Shown here one piece after another: positions 26,058 to 35,181 of a DNA stretch of 64,000 bases. The DNA lies in NCBI GenBank assembly GCA_024233875.1, contig JACKPB010000002.1, forward strand, positions 186,001 through 250,000, read 5' to 3'. The position numbers and the translations under genes are program-made. The notes beneath the pieces were generated by a model. It was not told the DNA's origin. It searched no databases and was given only the letters and a program-made list of their open reading frames with translations. Position 1 is the stretch's first letter, and each line of letters opens with the position of its first letter. This stretch comes from Leptospiraceae bacterium (GTDB taxonomy: Bacteria > Spirochaetota > Leptospiria > Leptospirales > Leptospiraceae).

Positions 26058-27773
26058 ATGGAAAATAAATTAGAAAATCCAGATTTTACTATCGTAAACT
26101 TAGTAAGAATTTTAGTGATTCTTACCGCTACATACATATCCTTTTCATTTGAATATAATCTTTTTAGATTTATCTGTATCGTATTCACAATATTCTCAAT
26201 CATATGGTTCTTTGTTTACAAATACAATATTATTCTCGAATACAAGAATCCTTACATTGCTTTTCTTCCAACTTTCTTAGACAATATCATCATTTCAACC
26301 TATATGTATTTCTCGGGAACTTATTTTTCAATAGCCATTATAGGATTTCTTTATACTGTTGCAATTTGCTCTACCAACCTAAAGGTACCGCAGGGACTAT
26401 TTTCGGTTGTTCTATCCATTGCTATCTATTCCGGTTTGTCTTTACTTGTTCATTTTCAATTCCTACCTTTTATAAATATCTTCGGACAGGAGATTCAAAT
26501 TTCAATGCTGGGTGTTTCGACGAATATAATTTTGTTTTCTCTTATTAGTGTCGCTATACATCTAATTATCAAAAATCTTTCCATTGAAAATGAAAAGCTA
26601 TTCAAACAAAAAGATGAAGAAAAAACCAGAGCCGAGGTAGCCAATCAAGGAAAATCCAGATTCCTGGCTAATATGAGTCATGAAATCCGCACTCCAATGA
26701 ACGGAGTATTGGGAATGGCAAATCTACTAAAAGGAACAGACCTGGATCCAGAACAGAGAGAGTTTGTTGATTCTATCCTTATAAGCGGAAATACTTTATT
26801 AGAAATTATTAATGATATCTTAGATTTCTCAAAAATAGAATCCGGAAAAATGGAAATAGTAATTTTACCCATGAACATAGATTCTATACTTAAGGAAATT
26901 CACAATCTATTCAAACATAGATTTGATGAAAAATCAATCACTTTCACAATAACAAAAGAAGGCTCTTTACCGGAATGTGTAAAAGGTGACAGTGTTCGTA
27001 TCAAACAAATATTGATTAATTTAATCGGAAATGCTATCAAATTCACTCCGGAGAAGGGAAAGGTACGTTTGGAGATTTCAGGTGAATCCAATTCTTTTCT
27101 CTTTAAAGTTTGCGACTCAGGAATAGGCATCCCACCCGAGAAAGTAAAGTATCTCTTCCAACCCTTCGAACAACTGGATTCCGAGAGAACAAGAAAATTT
27201 GGTGGCACCGGACTGGGTCTTTCCATTTGCAAGAAATTAGTGGAATTGATGAATGGAGAAATCAATGTAAAGAGTGAAAACGGATTGGGATCTGAATTTT
27301 ATTTCCAAATTCAATTAGGTCTTTGCTCAGAGGATGAGATCAAATCAATCAAATCAAAAGAATCAAAACCTACAAATTACACAATCGATACCAACTTAAA
27401 AATCTTAGTTGTAGATGACAATCTCATCAATCAGAAATTAGCCGGAAAATTATTAGGAAAATTAGGTCTAAAAGTGATTCAAGCTTTCAATGGGAAGGAA
27501 GCATTGGATTTATCTAAAAATCATAATTTTGATCTCATACTTATGGACATGCAGATGCCTGTAATGGATGGACTGACATCCTCCCGTGAAATTCGAAAAC
27601 TCAACCTGAAGCCGTCTCCCAAAATAGTAGCAATGACTGCCAATGCCTTTCAGGAAGACAGAGAAAGGTGTTTCCGGGCAGGAATGGATGACTTTATATC
27701 CAAACCTATCGAAGAGAGAAAAATTTACGAACTCCTGGAATCTATAGTACCTAACGGGAAAATGAAAATATAA
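26058..27773 (+). CDS. Hybrid sensor histidine kinase with receiver domain
   Basis: Protein of 571 residues. About six closely spaced membrane segments span residues 10-170 with short loops, so any signal is likely membrane-embedded. A short coiled coil leads into HisKA with [16 protein letters not shown], the phosphorylated His being residue 208. The HATPase has N-box [15 protein letters not shown]1 [12 protein letters not shown] and G2 [16 protein letters not shown]. The C-terminal receiver (about 445-565) has the acidic pair VVDDN, phospho-acceptor Asp 497 in [11 protein letters not shown] and Lys in FISKPI. There is no output domain, so phosphate must pass to a partner not encoded nearby. 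It is a single gene with its own spacer, divergent from the cyclase. Confidence 0.93.
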   Translation: MENKLENPDFTIVNLVRILVILTATYISFSFEYNLFRFICIVFTIFSIIWFFVYKYNIILEYKNPYIAFLPTFLDNIIISTYMYFSGTYFSIAIIGFLYTVAICSTNLKVPQGLFSVVLSIAIYSGLSLLVHFQFLPFINIFGQEIQISMLGVSTNIILFSLISVAIHLIIKNLSIENEKLFKQKDEEKTRAEVANQGKSRFLANMSHEIRTPMNGVLGMANLLKGTDLDPEQREFVDSILISGNTLLEIINDILDFSKIESGKMEIVILPMNIDSILKEIHNLFKHRFDEKSITFTITKEGSLPECVKGDSVRIKQILINLIGNAIKFTPEKGKVRLEISGESNSFLFKVCDSGIGIPPEKVKYLFQPFEQLDSERTRKFGGTGLGLSICKKLVELMNGEINVKSENGLGSEFYFQIQLGLCSEDEIKSIKSKESKPTNYTIDTNLKILVVDDNLINQKLAGKLLGKLGLKVIQAFNGKEALDLSKNHNFDLILMDMQMPVMDGLTSSREIRKLNLKPSPKIVAMTANAFQEDRERCFRAGMDDFISKPIEERKIYELLESIVPNGKMKI

Positions 27774-27808
27774 ACAAAACCAAAGTTCCTTTTTATAGAT
27801 GTTTTGGA

Positions 27809-28759
27809 TTAAACCATTTTGACCAAACGAAATCCCAAATTATCCATTTTTGATTCAGGAAGGAAATGCTTTCTGGCTGTGATACGTAGATCCACTTCTG
27901 AGTCAAGAAATGACCCTCCTCTGGCAACTTTAAATATCCCGCCTTTAGGACCGCTCGGATTCTCATTAGGGGAAGCAGAATAATAGTTCTCATCATACCA
28001 ATCCGAGCACCATTCCCAAACATTTCCGATCATGTCATACAGACCAAAGGAATTCTTCTTTTTTCTACCACATCTTTGAGGGTATCCCGAGGAATTTTCC
28101 TGAAACCAAACAAATTGAGAATCCATATCATTTCCCCAATAGTACCGTGCATAGGAATTTGCCCTGGCTGAATACTCCCATTCCGCTTCAGTAGGAAGAC
28201 GATATGCAGTCGTCGGACAGGTTGCTTCCAGGAGATTCAATTCCTTAATAAAATTTTCTGCTTCATAGAAATTGATACCTGTGACAGGATAATTTTGTAG
28301 TTTCATTAGATTTGAAAACTTTCGACCTGTCACCTCACTGAATTGTTTGAAAGTAATAGGATAGATACTCATATAAAAATCCTTTTTCATTTCTACCCAA
28401 TGAGCCGGTCTTTCCGAAGCCAGGGGTATCTTTTCTTCACTTTTCTTTCCTTTTTTCAATTCGGCATTGGCTCCAATAATATTCTTTCCTTTGGGAATTT
28501 TTATGAATTCTACACCCGATTTATTTTGAAATGTTTTTGGGTTATCTCCTTTGGAAGAATTTTTAGATCTTAATTCCAGATTTGCCTGAATTCTCAAATC
28601 TAGTTCTACCTCAAATTTCTTTCTGCAGGAATTACAATAATCGTGAGACTCCCAATCACTAAAACTTTTCGAATAAGCATTCAAACATGATTTACAAACA
28701 TTTCTCTCAAGAGCTTCGGAAACTTTTGAATTTTCATTTTCATTTTCAAATCTATACAC
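27809..28759 (-). CDS. FGE-sulfatase fold (SUMF1) protein with N-terminal zinc-ribbon-like segment
   Basis: Protein of 316 residues. Residues about 20-50 carry two CxxC pairs (CKSCLNAYS and DYCNSCRKKFE), like a zinc ribbon. The formylglycine-generating-enzyme fold follows: FIKIPKGKNIIGANAE, PITFKQFSEVTG, YRLPTEAEWEYSARA, NVWEWCSDWYDENYY, RGGSFLDS and final NLGFRLVK. True formylglycine enzymes have a Cys after GFR and a second active Cys; here the position reads Leu, so catalytic oxidation of sulfatases is unlikely. The fold is also used for binding roles and in EgtB-like enzymes. I place the start at GTG 28759, with AGGAGG seven bases upstream; TTG 28765 is too close to that site. The zinc-ribbon fusion is unusual. 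Confidence 0.85.
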   Translation of the reverse strand: MYRFENENENSKVSEALERNVCKSCLNAYSKSFSDWESHDYCNSCRKKFEVELDLRIQANLELRSKNSSKGDNPKTFQNKSGVEFIKIPKGKNIIGANAELKKGKKSEEKIPLASERPAHWVEMKKDFYMSIYPITFKQFSEVTGRKFSNLMKLQNYPVTGINFYEAENFIKELNLLEATCPTTAYRLPTEAEWEYSARANSYARYYWGNDMDSQFVWFQENSSGYPQRCGRKKKNSFGLYDMIGNVWEWCSDWYDENYYSASPNENPSGPKGGIFKVARGGSFLDSEVDLRITARKHFLPESKMDNLGFRLVKMV

Positions 28760-28765
28760 AATCAA

Positions 28766-29871
28766 ACCTCCTCTTCATTTGGGTTTGTAAGAATCAGTAT
28801 ACTTCCGTATGGGGACAAATTACGGAATGGCTTAGGTTTTTTTCTTGAGATTGTTTGAGTCACCGGGATGAAGATTGCATATGTACCGGTTCCTAGCAAT
28901 AGACGCATTCTACCACTGTGGGTAATGTAGTGAATTTGCAGTGGAATCCTAGTTTAAGTAAGCAGAGAATACTTAAAATGAGTCCGAATGCAGTCCGGGC
29001 TATGATCTCAATTGCTTGTCAGAATTATGAATGAAAAGATACTTTAGAAGACAGAAAGGGTAGTACCGGCAATTCGATTCATTGATAGATAAAGAAATAT
29101 TTCCGACAAATTACAATAGGAATGTTTTGTTGACATTTAAACTCCTTAGTTTCTTGAGAAATAAATTCCCGGATGAAACTCTAGCAATGAGTGCATTTCC
29201 TGTTAAGGAATCCGAAATGAAAGTATCAAACACTAAGAAAAACTCCCGACCTCAATCTAGGTTCTTAGAAAAAAGATAGAAAAGCAGAGAGTAGGTTTTG
29301 TGTTTTTAATTAGACGATTGAATTTTATATTTTGAAGAAATAAATACATATTTTTTGAGGACTATTAGACTTTTTTAAAAAAACTTTCTATCCGGAAACA
29401 CCTTAGCCTGAAGCATTCTATCGAATTATGCAAATTTCTATTTTTCTGAACATATTATTTTTTTGCAAAATCATATTTTACTAATAAATCAATAAAAAAT
29501 GTGTTTGGGGACGATGACTCCCCAGTTTGCCAAAAGTCTCCTTTTCGTTCCCTCACCTTTCACTCGAAGTACGTAAGCTGAGGTAATGATGGAAACTGGT
29601 AAATTAGGAATACATGATATTAAAGTTTAGGACTATCTTTTTTCCAAGCAAAGAGAATGAAATAATTTCCTTCAGGAATTTCAATCTAGTGTTGCATCCA
29701 ATCTGGATGATTTTCCAAATTATTTTTTTGGGAGATGGTGGAAAATTCAAAACAATTCAATAGCAATCAGAACCGAAATCCCAAAAAAATAAAAGAATCG
29801 GACGACTAAAAAAGATTGACTGAGAAAATTATTACAGTATTTTAAAATAAATTTCAATCACAGGAGTTTTT
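28766..29871. other. Gene-poor interval of 1.1 kb
   Basis: No convincing gene. An inverted repeat TTCCGTA/TACGGAA lies at 28803-28827 upstream of the FGE-fold gene. A 65-codon frame at 29082-29279 has no good ribosome site and no recognisable content. Short broken frames around 28870-29040 may be relics of a decayed gene. Very AT-rich DNA runs over 29290-29500. A nested inverted repeat spans 29522-29597 and includes the family-2 hairpin. The last 60 bases carry the promoter region and CAGGAG site of the DUF3015 gene. Confidence 0.5.
29551..29583. repeat. Small hairpin repeat, family 2, copy B
   Basis: CCTCACCTT (29551-29559) pairs with AAGCTGAGG (29575-29583) with one mismatch; the loop core GAAGTACGTAA matches copy A at 11627. 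An outer pair, CCAGTTT (29522-29528) and AAACTGG (29591-29597), extends the structure to about 76 bases. Confidence 0.45.
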
Positions 29872-30351
29872 ATGAAGAAATCTTTAGCAATCGCTTCAAT
29901 AGCACTTTTGGGTCTCTTGGGACAGAGTAACCTAAATGCCTATGGGTCTGCAGGATGCGGTCTTGGTTCTCTTATCATCAAAGAAGATGGGTTCATCCAG
30001 ATCTTTGCCGCTACAACAAACGGAACATCCGGAAGTCAAACTTTTGGCATCACAACCGGTACTTCCAATTGTACTTCCAGCGGTGTAGTGAAAAATGAAA
30101 AAGCCAGAGAAGTATTTGTCCACCTAAACTATGAAAGTCTAGAAAAAGAGATGGCTGTAGGGAAAGGTGAAAAACTAGACACTCTCGCCACTCTCTTCGG
30201 ATGTTCCAAAAACAAATCCGACTTTTCTAAACTAGCACAGAAGAACTTTGACAAACTCTTCTCCGAAGATTCTACACCCATAAAAATGGTTTCCGTTCTC
30301 AGTAAAGAAGTTGCAAATGACGATTCTTTAAAATCCAGCTGTTCCATGTAA
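29872..30351 (+). CDS. DUF3015 family exported protein, copy 1
   Basis: Protein of 159 residues with a clear signal peptide (SLAIASIALLGLLGQSNLNA, residues 4-23). The mature start AGCGLGSLIIK, then FAATTNGTSGSQTFGITTGTSNC, is the DUF3015 signature. Four or more cysteines would form disulfides in the periplasm or outer envelope. The function is not known. The tail, after EKMAVGKGEKLDTLATLFGC-like sequence, is helical and charged. A strong CAGGAG ribosome site lies 5 bases before the ATG. A second copy begins 12 bases after the stop and shares most of its conserved core, so this is a tandem duplication. A DUF4105 gene follows, a neighbourhood I recall from other bacteria with DUF3015. Confidence 0.9.
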   Translation: MKKSLAIASIALLGLLGQSNLNAYGSAGCGLGSLIIKEDGFIQIFAATTNGTSGSQTFGITTGTSNCTSSGVVKNEKAREVFVHLNYESLEKEMAVGKGEKLDTLATLFGCSKNKSDFSKLAQKNFDKLFSEDSTPIKMVSVLSKEVANDDSLKSSCSM

Positions 30352-30363
30352 TAGGAGATACTA

Positions 30364-30849
30364 ATGAAGATAAATAAATCACTACTCATCACAATCACAT
30401 CACTTTCACTCTTCTTTATCTCCCCTATTTCAGCAGGTGGATATGGAATGGCAGGCTGCGGTCTGGGATCATTGATCATCAAACCAAACAATTTTCTTCA
30501 AATCTTTGCCGCTACAACAAATGGCACATACGCAAATCAAACTTTTGGTATCACATCAGGAACTTCCAATTGTGCTTCCAGCGGTATAGTCAAGAATGAA
30601 AAAGCCGGAGAAATCTTTGTTCACATGAACTACGAAAGTCTAGAAAAAGAAATGGCAATGGGAAAAGGTGAAAAACTGGATACTCTCGCTACTCTTTTCG
30701 GTTGCAAAAACTCTTCAAGTTTTGCATCTATGACCAAGAATAAGTATGAAAAACTCTTTTCGGAAGAAGATCCATCCAATCTCTTTCTTTCACTTAAGAC
30801 AGAGATCAAAAATGACAAAACCCTCAGCACAACCTGTTCTGTAAACTAA
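30364..30849 (+). CDS. DUF3015 family exported protein, copy 2
   Basis: Paralogue of the preceding gene: 161 residues, a signal peptide ending near ISPISAGG, then AGCGLGSLIIKPNNFLQIF, ATTNGTYANQTFGITSGT, and the shared NYESLEKEMA and KGEKLDTLATLFGC blocks. The core is very similar to copy 1, while signal peptides and C-terminal thirds have diverged. This points to an old duplication with conserved function of the core. TAATAGGAGATACTAATG provides its own ribosome site. A strong hairpin after the stop separates the pair from the DUF4105 gene, probably lowering downstream transcription relative to these two small secreted proteins. Confidence 0.9.
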   Translation: MKINKSLLITITSLSLFFISPISAGGYGMAGCGLGSLIIKPNNFLQIFAATTNGTYANQTFGITSGTSNCASSGIVKNEKAGEIFVHMNYESLEKEMAMGKGEKLDTLATLFGCKNSSSFASMTKNKYEKLFSEEDPSNLFLSLKTEIKNDKTLSTTCSVN

Positions 30850-30859
30850 TTCTCTACCG

Positions 30860-30881
30860 GAACGGTGGACATCCACCGTTC
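30860..30881 (+). terminator. Terminator or attenuator after the DUF3015 pair
   Basis: Perfect 9-bp stem GAACGGTGG-ACAT-CCACCGTTC, 10 bases after the stop, followed by the pyrimidine run TCTCTTTCCC. It has a strong GC stem but no pure T tract, so partial read-through into the DUF4105 gene (18 bases further) is likely. Confidence 0.65.
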
Positions 30882-30898
30882 TCTCTTTCCCTCATCTG

Positions 30899-32914
30899 AT
30901 GATTCGGCTCATCATCTTCTTTTCCTTTAGTTTCATTATTTCACTCTCTTCTATTCATGCTCAGGATATCGAATATGCGCAGGAACTTATACTCGAGGCC
31001 AATCGAAGAGAACTTTATAAAGATGAATATTGGTTAAAGCTAATACATTATGTTCAAAAGAGAAATGGATATGAAGGTGAAGCCGACAACACTCAATTTT
31101 ATTTTTCCATAGAGGGAAAACACTCTCCCCAAAAAGAAATGGAATCCACTATTTTGAGTTTTTTTCAGGAAGACCCTTCAGTCAATGAGGATCTCCAGAT
31201 GCAACCCCAGTGTGCATTTCCCGCCCGATTTCATTATCTCTCCAAAAAACTTTCCTTTGATCCGGAAAGACTCCGGTTTCGACCCTGCGACAAACTCAGA
31301 ACCTGGGAGAAAGCACTGGATGTAGAGAGTATCACAGTAGTTTTTACATCATACTACCTAAGTTCTCCCGCATCCATGATGGGACACACTCTTTTCAAAT
31401 TAAATTCCCGAAAAAACAAAGAAACAGAACTCCTCGACTACGGAGTGAATTATGCAGCTCTAACAGACGAGACAAATCCATTTCTCTATGCCTATAATGG
31501 TTTGGTAGGCGGGTATGTCGGAGGATTTGCCATTTACCCGTACTACATGAAAGTCAATGAATACAACGATATGGAATCAAGAGACATTTGGGAGTATGAA
31601 CTGAACCTTGAAGGAGAAGAAATCAATTTATTTATGCTTCATCTCTGGGAACTTCTCTGGCAGGCAAAATTCGATTATTATTTTTTTTCACAAAACTGCT
31701 CCTTTCATATGATGCCTCTTGTTGAATTGGCAAGACCTTCCCTATCCTTATCTGAAAATTTTGGAATAGTAGTCACACCTCCCAATACGATCAAAGCCTA
31801 TCTCTCCAATAAGGGTCTGGTCCGCAATATTAAGTATCGACCCTCTCTTTATTCAAAAATCCAACAGAGATTGACTGAAATGCAGGAAAGCGAGAGAGAT
31901 ATTTTCTACAATCTATTGGACTCAAAGGAAACAACCGAGAGTCTTTCTGATGATCTTGTTCGGAAGGATTTGATTTTGGACACTCTTCTGGATTCTTACC
32001 GCTACAAAAAGATGAAGAACAAATACTCAGATCAGGACAAACTTACTTACAAAAAATACCTGATGGAGAGATCCCGTTTGGAATTCCCGACGTATCAGAT
32101 AGATGAGACTCTAGCTTTTTCGACAAGACCTGAAGAATCACACAGCTTACAGATGTTGGGATGGGGAGTCGGGAGCTCAAGTCTGGGCAATTATTCTGAA
32201 TTGAAATACCGTTTTGTCCAACACGATCTCATGAACTCAGACCTCGGATTTGTTCCCAATTCGGATTTGATTATGGGAATGTTTAGTCTTCGGTACTACG
32301 CTAGTACCAATAAACTGACAAATGACAAAATCACCCTGATTCGGGCAACCTCTCTGAATCCTTACAATAAGATCACCGGGGCGTTTTCGTATCACATAGA
32401 AATCTCATTTGACTCGGTAATGTACAGAAAAGAATACTCTCAACTCCAAAGGGATCTTATTTTGATAAGTCAAATGGATCATTCTCAAACTTTCACCCAA
32501 ATCGGTTTGTACTCATATTCCAAATCTATCGAGAAAGAATCCGAGCCTTTCAAAATCTATCCATTCAATTTAGAAGGCTATATGGGTAGAACGTATCAAA
32601 ACCAATACAATTCCTTCTGGAAAGATTTTTCTATCTCTTTTTTGGGTGGAGCGAAACTTCAACCCTCCGGATACTTCGAAAATTCCCTTCGTATGGGTCC
32701 CGGTCTTCTCTCTTATTTAACTTATTCCAAAAATAATTTTAAATTGATGGTATCTTCAGGAGTATTTTACTATCAATTGAGTGACAACTACAATGACTTT
32801 CGCAATCAAATCATTCTTCGATACAATCTGAATCGTGATTTGGAAATTCGGGCTGAAGTTTCGGAACAAAGATACTTCAAAGAAGCTTTATTTTCATGCG
32901 TCTATCATTTTTAG
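30899..32914 (+). CDS. DUF4105 family envelope protein
   Basis: Protein of 671 residues with a signal peptide (LIIFFSFSFIISLSSIHAQ, residues 3-21). The DUF4105 domain (about 145-310) is clear: VVFTSYYLSSPASMMGHTLF with the conserved GH, DYGVNYAALTDETNPF, then FFSQNCSFHMMPLVELARPS. The Cys/His motif recalls papain-like NlpC/P60 folds and suggests an enzymatic core, but activity is unproven. The last 270 residues are rich in aromatic residues with alternating pattern (YSYSKSIEKE, FSISFLGGAKL) and end in FSCVYHF. This fits a beta-barrel or other outer-membrane-associated domain. It starts just behind the DUF3015 terminator and is followed after 11 bases by a lipoprotein hydrolase. Confidence 0.87.
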   Translation: MIRLIIFFSFSFIISLSSIHAQDIEYAQELILEANRRELYKDEYWLKLIHYVQKRNGYEGEADNTQFYFSIEGKHSPQKEMESTILSFFQEDPSVNEDLQMQPQCAFPARFHYLSKKLSFDPERLRFRPCDKLRTWEKALDVESITVVFTSYYLSSPASMMGHTLFKLNSRKNKETELLDYGVNYAALTDETNPFLYAYNGLVGGYVGGFAIYPYYMKVNEYNDMESRDIWEYELNLEGEEINLFMLHLWELLWQAKFDYYFFSQNCSFHMMPLVELARPSLSLSENFGIVVTPPNTIKAYLSNKGLVRNIKYRPSLYSKIQQRLTEMQESERDIFYNLLDSKETTESLSDDLVRKDLILDTLLDSYRYKKMKNKYSDQDKLTYKKYLMERSRLEFPTYQIDETLAFSTRPEESHSLQMLGWGVGSSSLGNYSELKYRFVQHDLMNSDLGFVPNSDLIMGMFSLRYYASTNKLTNDKITLIRATSLNPYNKITGAFSYHIEISFDSVMYRKEYSQLQRDLILISQMDHSQTFTQIGLYSYSKSIEKESEPFKIYPFNLEGYMGRTYQNQYNSFWKDFSISFLGGAKLQPSGYFENSLRMGPGLLSYLTYSKNNFKLMVSSGVFYYQLSDNYNDFRNQIILRYNLNRDLEIRAEVSEQRYFKEALFSCVYHF

Positions 32915-32925
32915 AAGGGGAAACC

Positions 32926-33786
32926 GTGGCTTATAAGATTATATTTTTCTTTTCATTCTTTTTCATTCTTAACTGTTCGAATTTTCTATACAGTCCCACA
33001 AGGGAAAAATACTTTGATCCAAAAGAATTTGGATACCAAACATCTGAAATAGAGCTCAAAGCTGAAGATGGAATCCATACCTATGGTACTCTGATTACTT
33101 CGAAGAATCAATCCAATTCAAAAAATACCGTAATCTTACTATTTAATGGAAATGGTGAAAACCAAAGCAGTCATTTCCTGAGTCTGGTTTGGATGGTGGA
33201 CAGAGGATATGATTTGGTCACCTATGACTACAGAGGATATGGAAGATCCGAAGGGAAACCTAACCCCGGAGACATCAACTCAGATGTGGTAAAATTTATA
33301 GAAAACATCTCCCTCTATTGCAAAATCAACAGGAAAAATCTAATCTTATACGGACAGAGCCTCGGTGGAGCAATCACCATGCGAGCCCTTGCTGATGTCA
33401 AAGACAAATCTCTGATCAAGCTTGTGATTATTGAAGGCTCTTTCACGTCTTACAGAAAGGTCGCACGAACAATTCTCAGGAAAAACATATTCCCTCCTCT
33501 TCACTACCTTTTGTCTTTCTTTGTGACTGACTCCTATAGTCCGGAAGAGAAGATTTCGGAGATATCACCTATTCCCCTCATTGTAATACATGAGACAGAA
33601 GATCCCATCGTTCCATTTGAAAATGGAAAATCAATATTTCAATTAGCAAATGATCCGAAACAATTTTGGGAAGTTAGAAGTGATGGGCATATCAGATGGA
33701 TGAATATGGGTAGAGATCCCAACGCGCAGAAGTTTTTGGAATTGCTCAATCGTTTTATTCTAATGAACGATCAGTCCATAGATTGA
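32926..33786 (+). CDS. Alpha/beta hydrolase lipoprotein (BAAT/serine-aminopeptidase-like)
   Basis: Protein of 286 residues. GTG 32926 with AGAAGGGG seven bases upstream gives the N-terminus MAYKIIFFFSFFFILNCSN, a lipoprotein signal peptide with Cys at 17; the longer frame from 32896 would bury it. The hydrolase fold shows LLFNGNGENQSSHF (oxyanion region), TYDYRGYGRSEGKP and the nucleophile elbow LYGQSLGGA near 142-150. The probable catalytic Asp lies in HETEDPIVPFENG and the His in SDGHIRWMN. Such proteins are esterases or peptidases; substrate unknown. It follows DUF4105 by 11 bases, probably the same operon. Its last codons overlap the convergent lipoprotein gene by 16 bases inside an imperfect palindrome. 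Confidence 0.87.
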   Translation: MAYKIIFFFSFFFILNCSNFLYSPTREKYFDPKEFGYQTSEIELKAEDGIHTYGTLITSKNQSNSKNTVILLFNGNGENQSSHFLSLVWMVDRGYDLVTYDYRGYGRSEGKPNPGDINSDVVKFIENISLYCKINRKNLILYGQSLGGAITMRALADVKDKSLIKLVIIEGSFTSYRKVARTILRKNIFPPLHYLLSFFVTDSYSPEEKISEISPIPLIVIHETEDPIVPFENGKSIFQLANDPKQFWEVRSDGHIRWMNMGRDPNAQKFLELLNRFILMNDQSID

Positions 33787-33788
33787 TC
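33769..33788. terminator. Palindrome over two convergent stop codons
   Basis: GATCAGTCCATAGATTGATC reads nearly the same on both strands (16 of 20 positions). Both convergent genes end inside it, with Asp-Gln-Ser-Ile-Asp and Asp-Gln-Ser-Met-Asp. It may act as a bidirectional stop for transcription, but there are no T tracts. Confidence 0.4.
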
Positions 33789-34253
33789 GCAGGAAGTGAG
33801 GTGCTTGTCTTCCAGTAGTTTTTCCAATCCTTCTTCAGTACTCAGTTCTTTGAGATAGTATTCAGGAAATTCGAAAAATCCTTTTTTTAAGATTTTGAAA
33901 TCTATAAATTGAGTCTTTTCATTTTCCAGGAAAATGATTTTTTCGAATTCATTTTCTATTGCGAGTCGATAGAAACCTCTTTCCAGAGAGAAAAAACAAT
34001 ACTCTCCGGTTATTAGCTTTGTCTTATGGACCAAAGATCCAAGTTTATCTTCTTTGAAATGTCCTTTCAATTTGTAAATTTCGATCGGATAAGAGTACAG
34101 ACTGAGAACCGGATCAAAAGAACGCATCAAATAGAGGTTTGCATGATCCGGGTGGTTTTTTTGTAGCTTAACAAACTTATTTCCTGTTCTACAATCTGAA
34201 AGTAGAGACAGGAATAAGAATAAGATTGTGAGTTTATTTTTTTGGAATGACAT
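33771..34253 (-). CDS. Unrecognised lipoprotein
   Basis: Protein of 160 residues. The N-terminus NKLTILFLFLSLLSDCRTG has a spirochaete-style lipobox with Cys at 21. The mature part alternates beta-like and charged stretches (YLMRSFDPVLSLYSYPIEIY, FFSLERGFYRLAIENEFEKI) and ends with an acidic segment. No family was recognised. It overlaps the CsgG-like gene upstream by 20 bases, so the two are co-translated and may form a complex. Its 3' end overlaps the convergent hydrolase by 16 bases. Confidence 0.75.
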   Translation of the reverse strand: MSFQKNKLTILFLFLSLLSDCRTGNKFVKLQKNHPDHANLYLMRSFDPVLSLYSYPIEIYKLKGHFKEDKLGSLVHKTKLITGEYCFFSLERGFYRLAIENEFEKIIFLENEKTQFIDFKILKKGFFEFPEYYLKELSTEEGLEKLLEDKHLTSCDQSMD

Positions 34254-34887
34254 TTTTTGTCATTTTTTGAGAGATCACTTTTGCCGATTGGTTCAATAGA
34301 GAAGTCACGAGATTCTGGGAACTTCCTCCTTCTGATCCACCCGCAGGTGAGTTGATACTATTTCCCGATTCCAGATTCCCATCCGCATCACCCGTTCCTA
34401 AGATTTCTCCTGTCTGAACATGGATCAGGCGAGAATGAATACTTGCCTGAGCGATTTCCTTCTGAATCTTCACCACACTTCCAATCTTTAATGAATTGAC
34501 CTTTTCATTTTTAAACGCCTGAATGTCAGTCACAAGGACAGCTTCCACACCCAATAGTTTTCCCAACTCAGTGGCCTGAGAAGTCTCAATGACTCCGAGC
34601 TGCTGCAGTTTCATTTCTGAAAGCATTGCAGAAATCTTTGCTCTTTCAATCAATCGAAAACGTTGGGTAGTGTGCAATTCATCAATGAGTGCATTCTGTA
34701 GTGTTTCGGAGTATTGGTTTGCCAAAAGATTTCCTGATTTATTGGATGCGGGAAGAACCCCTACTATCCATCGTTCACTCAAAGGGATCTGACGTTCAAA
34801 TAATGAGCCACAGGACATAAGAATTAAGAACATAGTGACGAGCATCACTTTCATAGATTGGATTCTAAATTTCCGAAATAAAATCAT
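34234..34887 (-). CDS. CsgG/LpoB-like lipoprotein
   Basis: Protein of 217 residues. ATG 34887 has AGAGGAG seven bases upstream and yields a lipoprotein signal ending VTMFLILMSC (Cys at 27), so the longer frame to 34980 is rejected. The mature domain has the CsgG-family pattern WIVGVLPASNKSGN, LIDELHTTQRFRLIERAKIS, ATELGKLLGVEAVLVTDIQAF and a later SIHSRLIHVQTGEILGTGDADG. Family members include the curli pore CsgG, the flagellar lipoprotein FlgO and the PBP activator LpoB. The secretion pore is less likely because curli genes are absent. The downstream overlapping lipoprotein gene is the best guess for a partner. Confidence 0.83.
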   Translation of the reverse strand: MILFRKFRIQSMKVMLVTMFLILMSCGSLFERQIPLSERWIVGVLPASNKSGNLLANQYSETLQNALIDELHTTQRFRLIERAKISAMLSEMKLQQLGVIETSQATELGKLLGVEAVLVTDIQAFKNEKVNSLKIGSVVKIQKEIAQASIHSRLIHVQTGEILGTGDADGNLESGNSINSPAGGSEGGSSQNLVTSLLNQSAKVISQKMTKNVIPKK

Positions 34888-34980
34888 TCGATTTCTCCTC
34901 TGTTGGAATGTTTTCTCTCTAAGGAATTCCATGCAAGTGATATTATCAAAAAATATTTCTACTTTTGGTTCAGAATTCAT

Positions 34981-35181
34981 AGCAACCGAAAAATGGAATT
35001 CTTAAATTGGATAGAGAATCAATAAGGAAAGAACCGGAGCAGGGTAAGGTCAGCGATTATAAATATTTTTAATAAATAGCGAAAAATACCTAAATTTTAT
35101 GATATTTCTATTTACAAATTAATATCTTGTATTGCAGTGAATATATACCGTTCTCAGAAATAATTCTGTTTTTCTGCGTAT
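34981..35181. other. AT-rich intergenic DNA
   Basis: Spacer between the CsgG-like gene and the dispersed element at 35182. It is AT-rich with no open frame of note. It probably holds the promoters of the divergent genes, but no single site stands out. Confidence 0.4.

Noticed and set aside
29082..29279. Open frame of 65 codons in the gene-poor interval
   Set aside because: No convincing ribosome site, no recognisable domain, and it is bordered by broken frames; it may be a relic but is not supported as a gene.
34888..34980. Extended N-terminus of the CsgG-like protein
   Set aside because: ATG 34887 has a strong AGAGGAG site and gives a proper lipoprotein signal; the extension would bury it.
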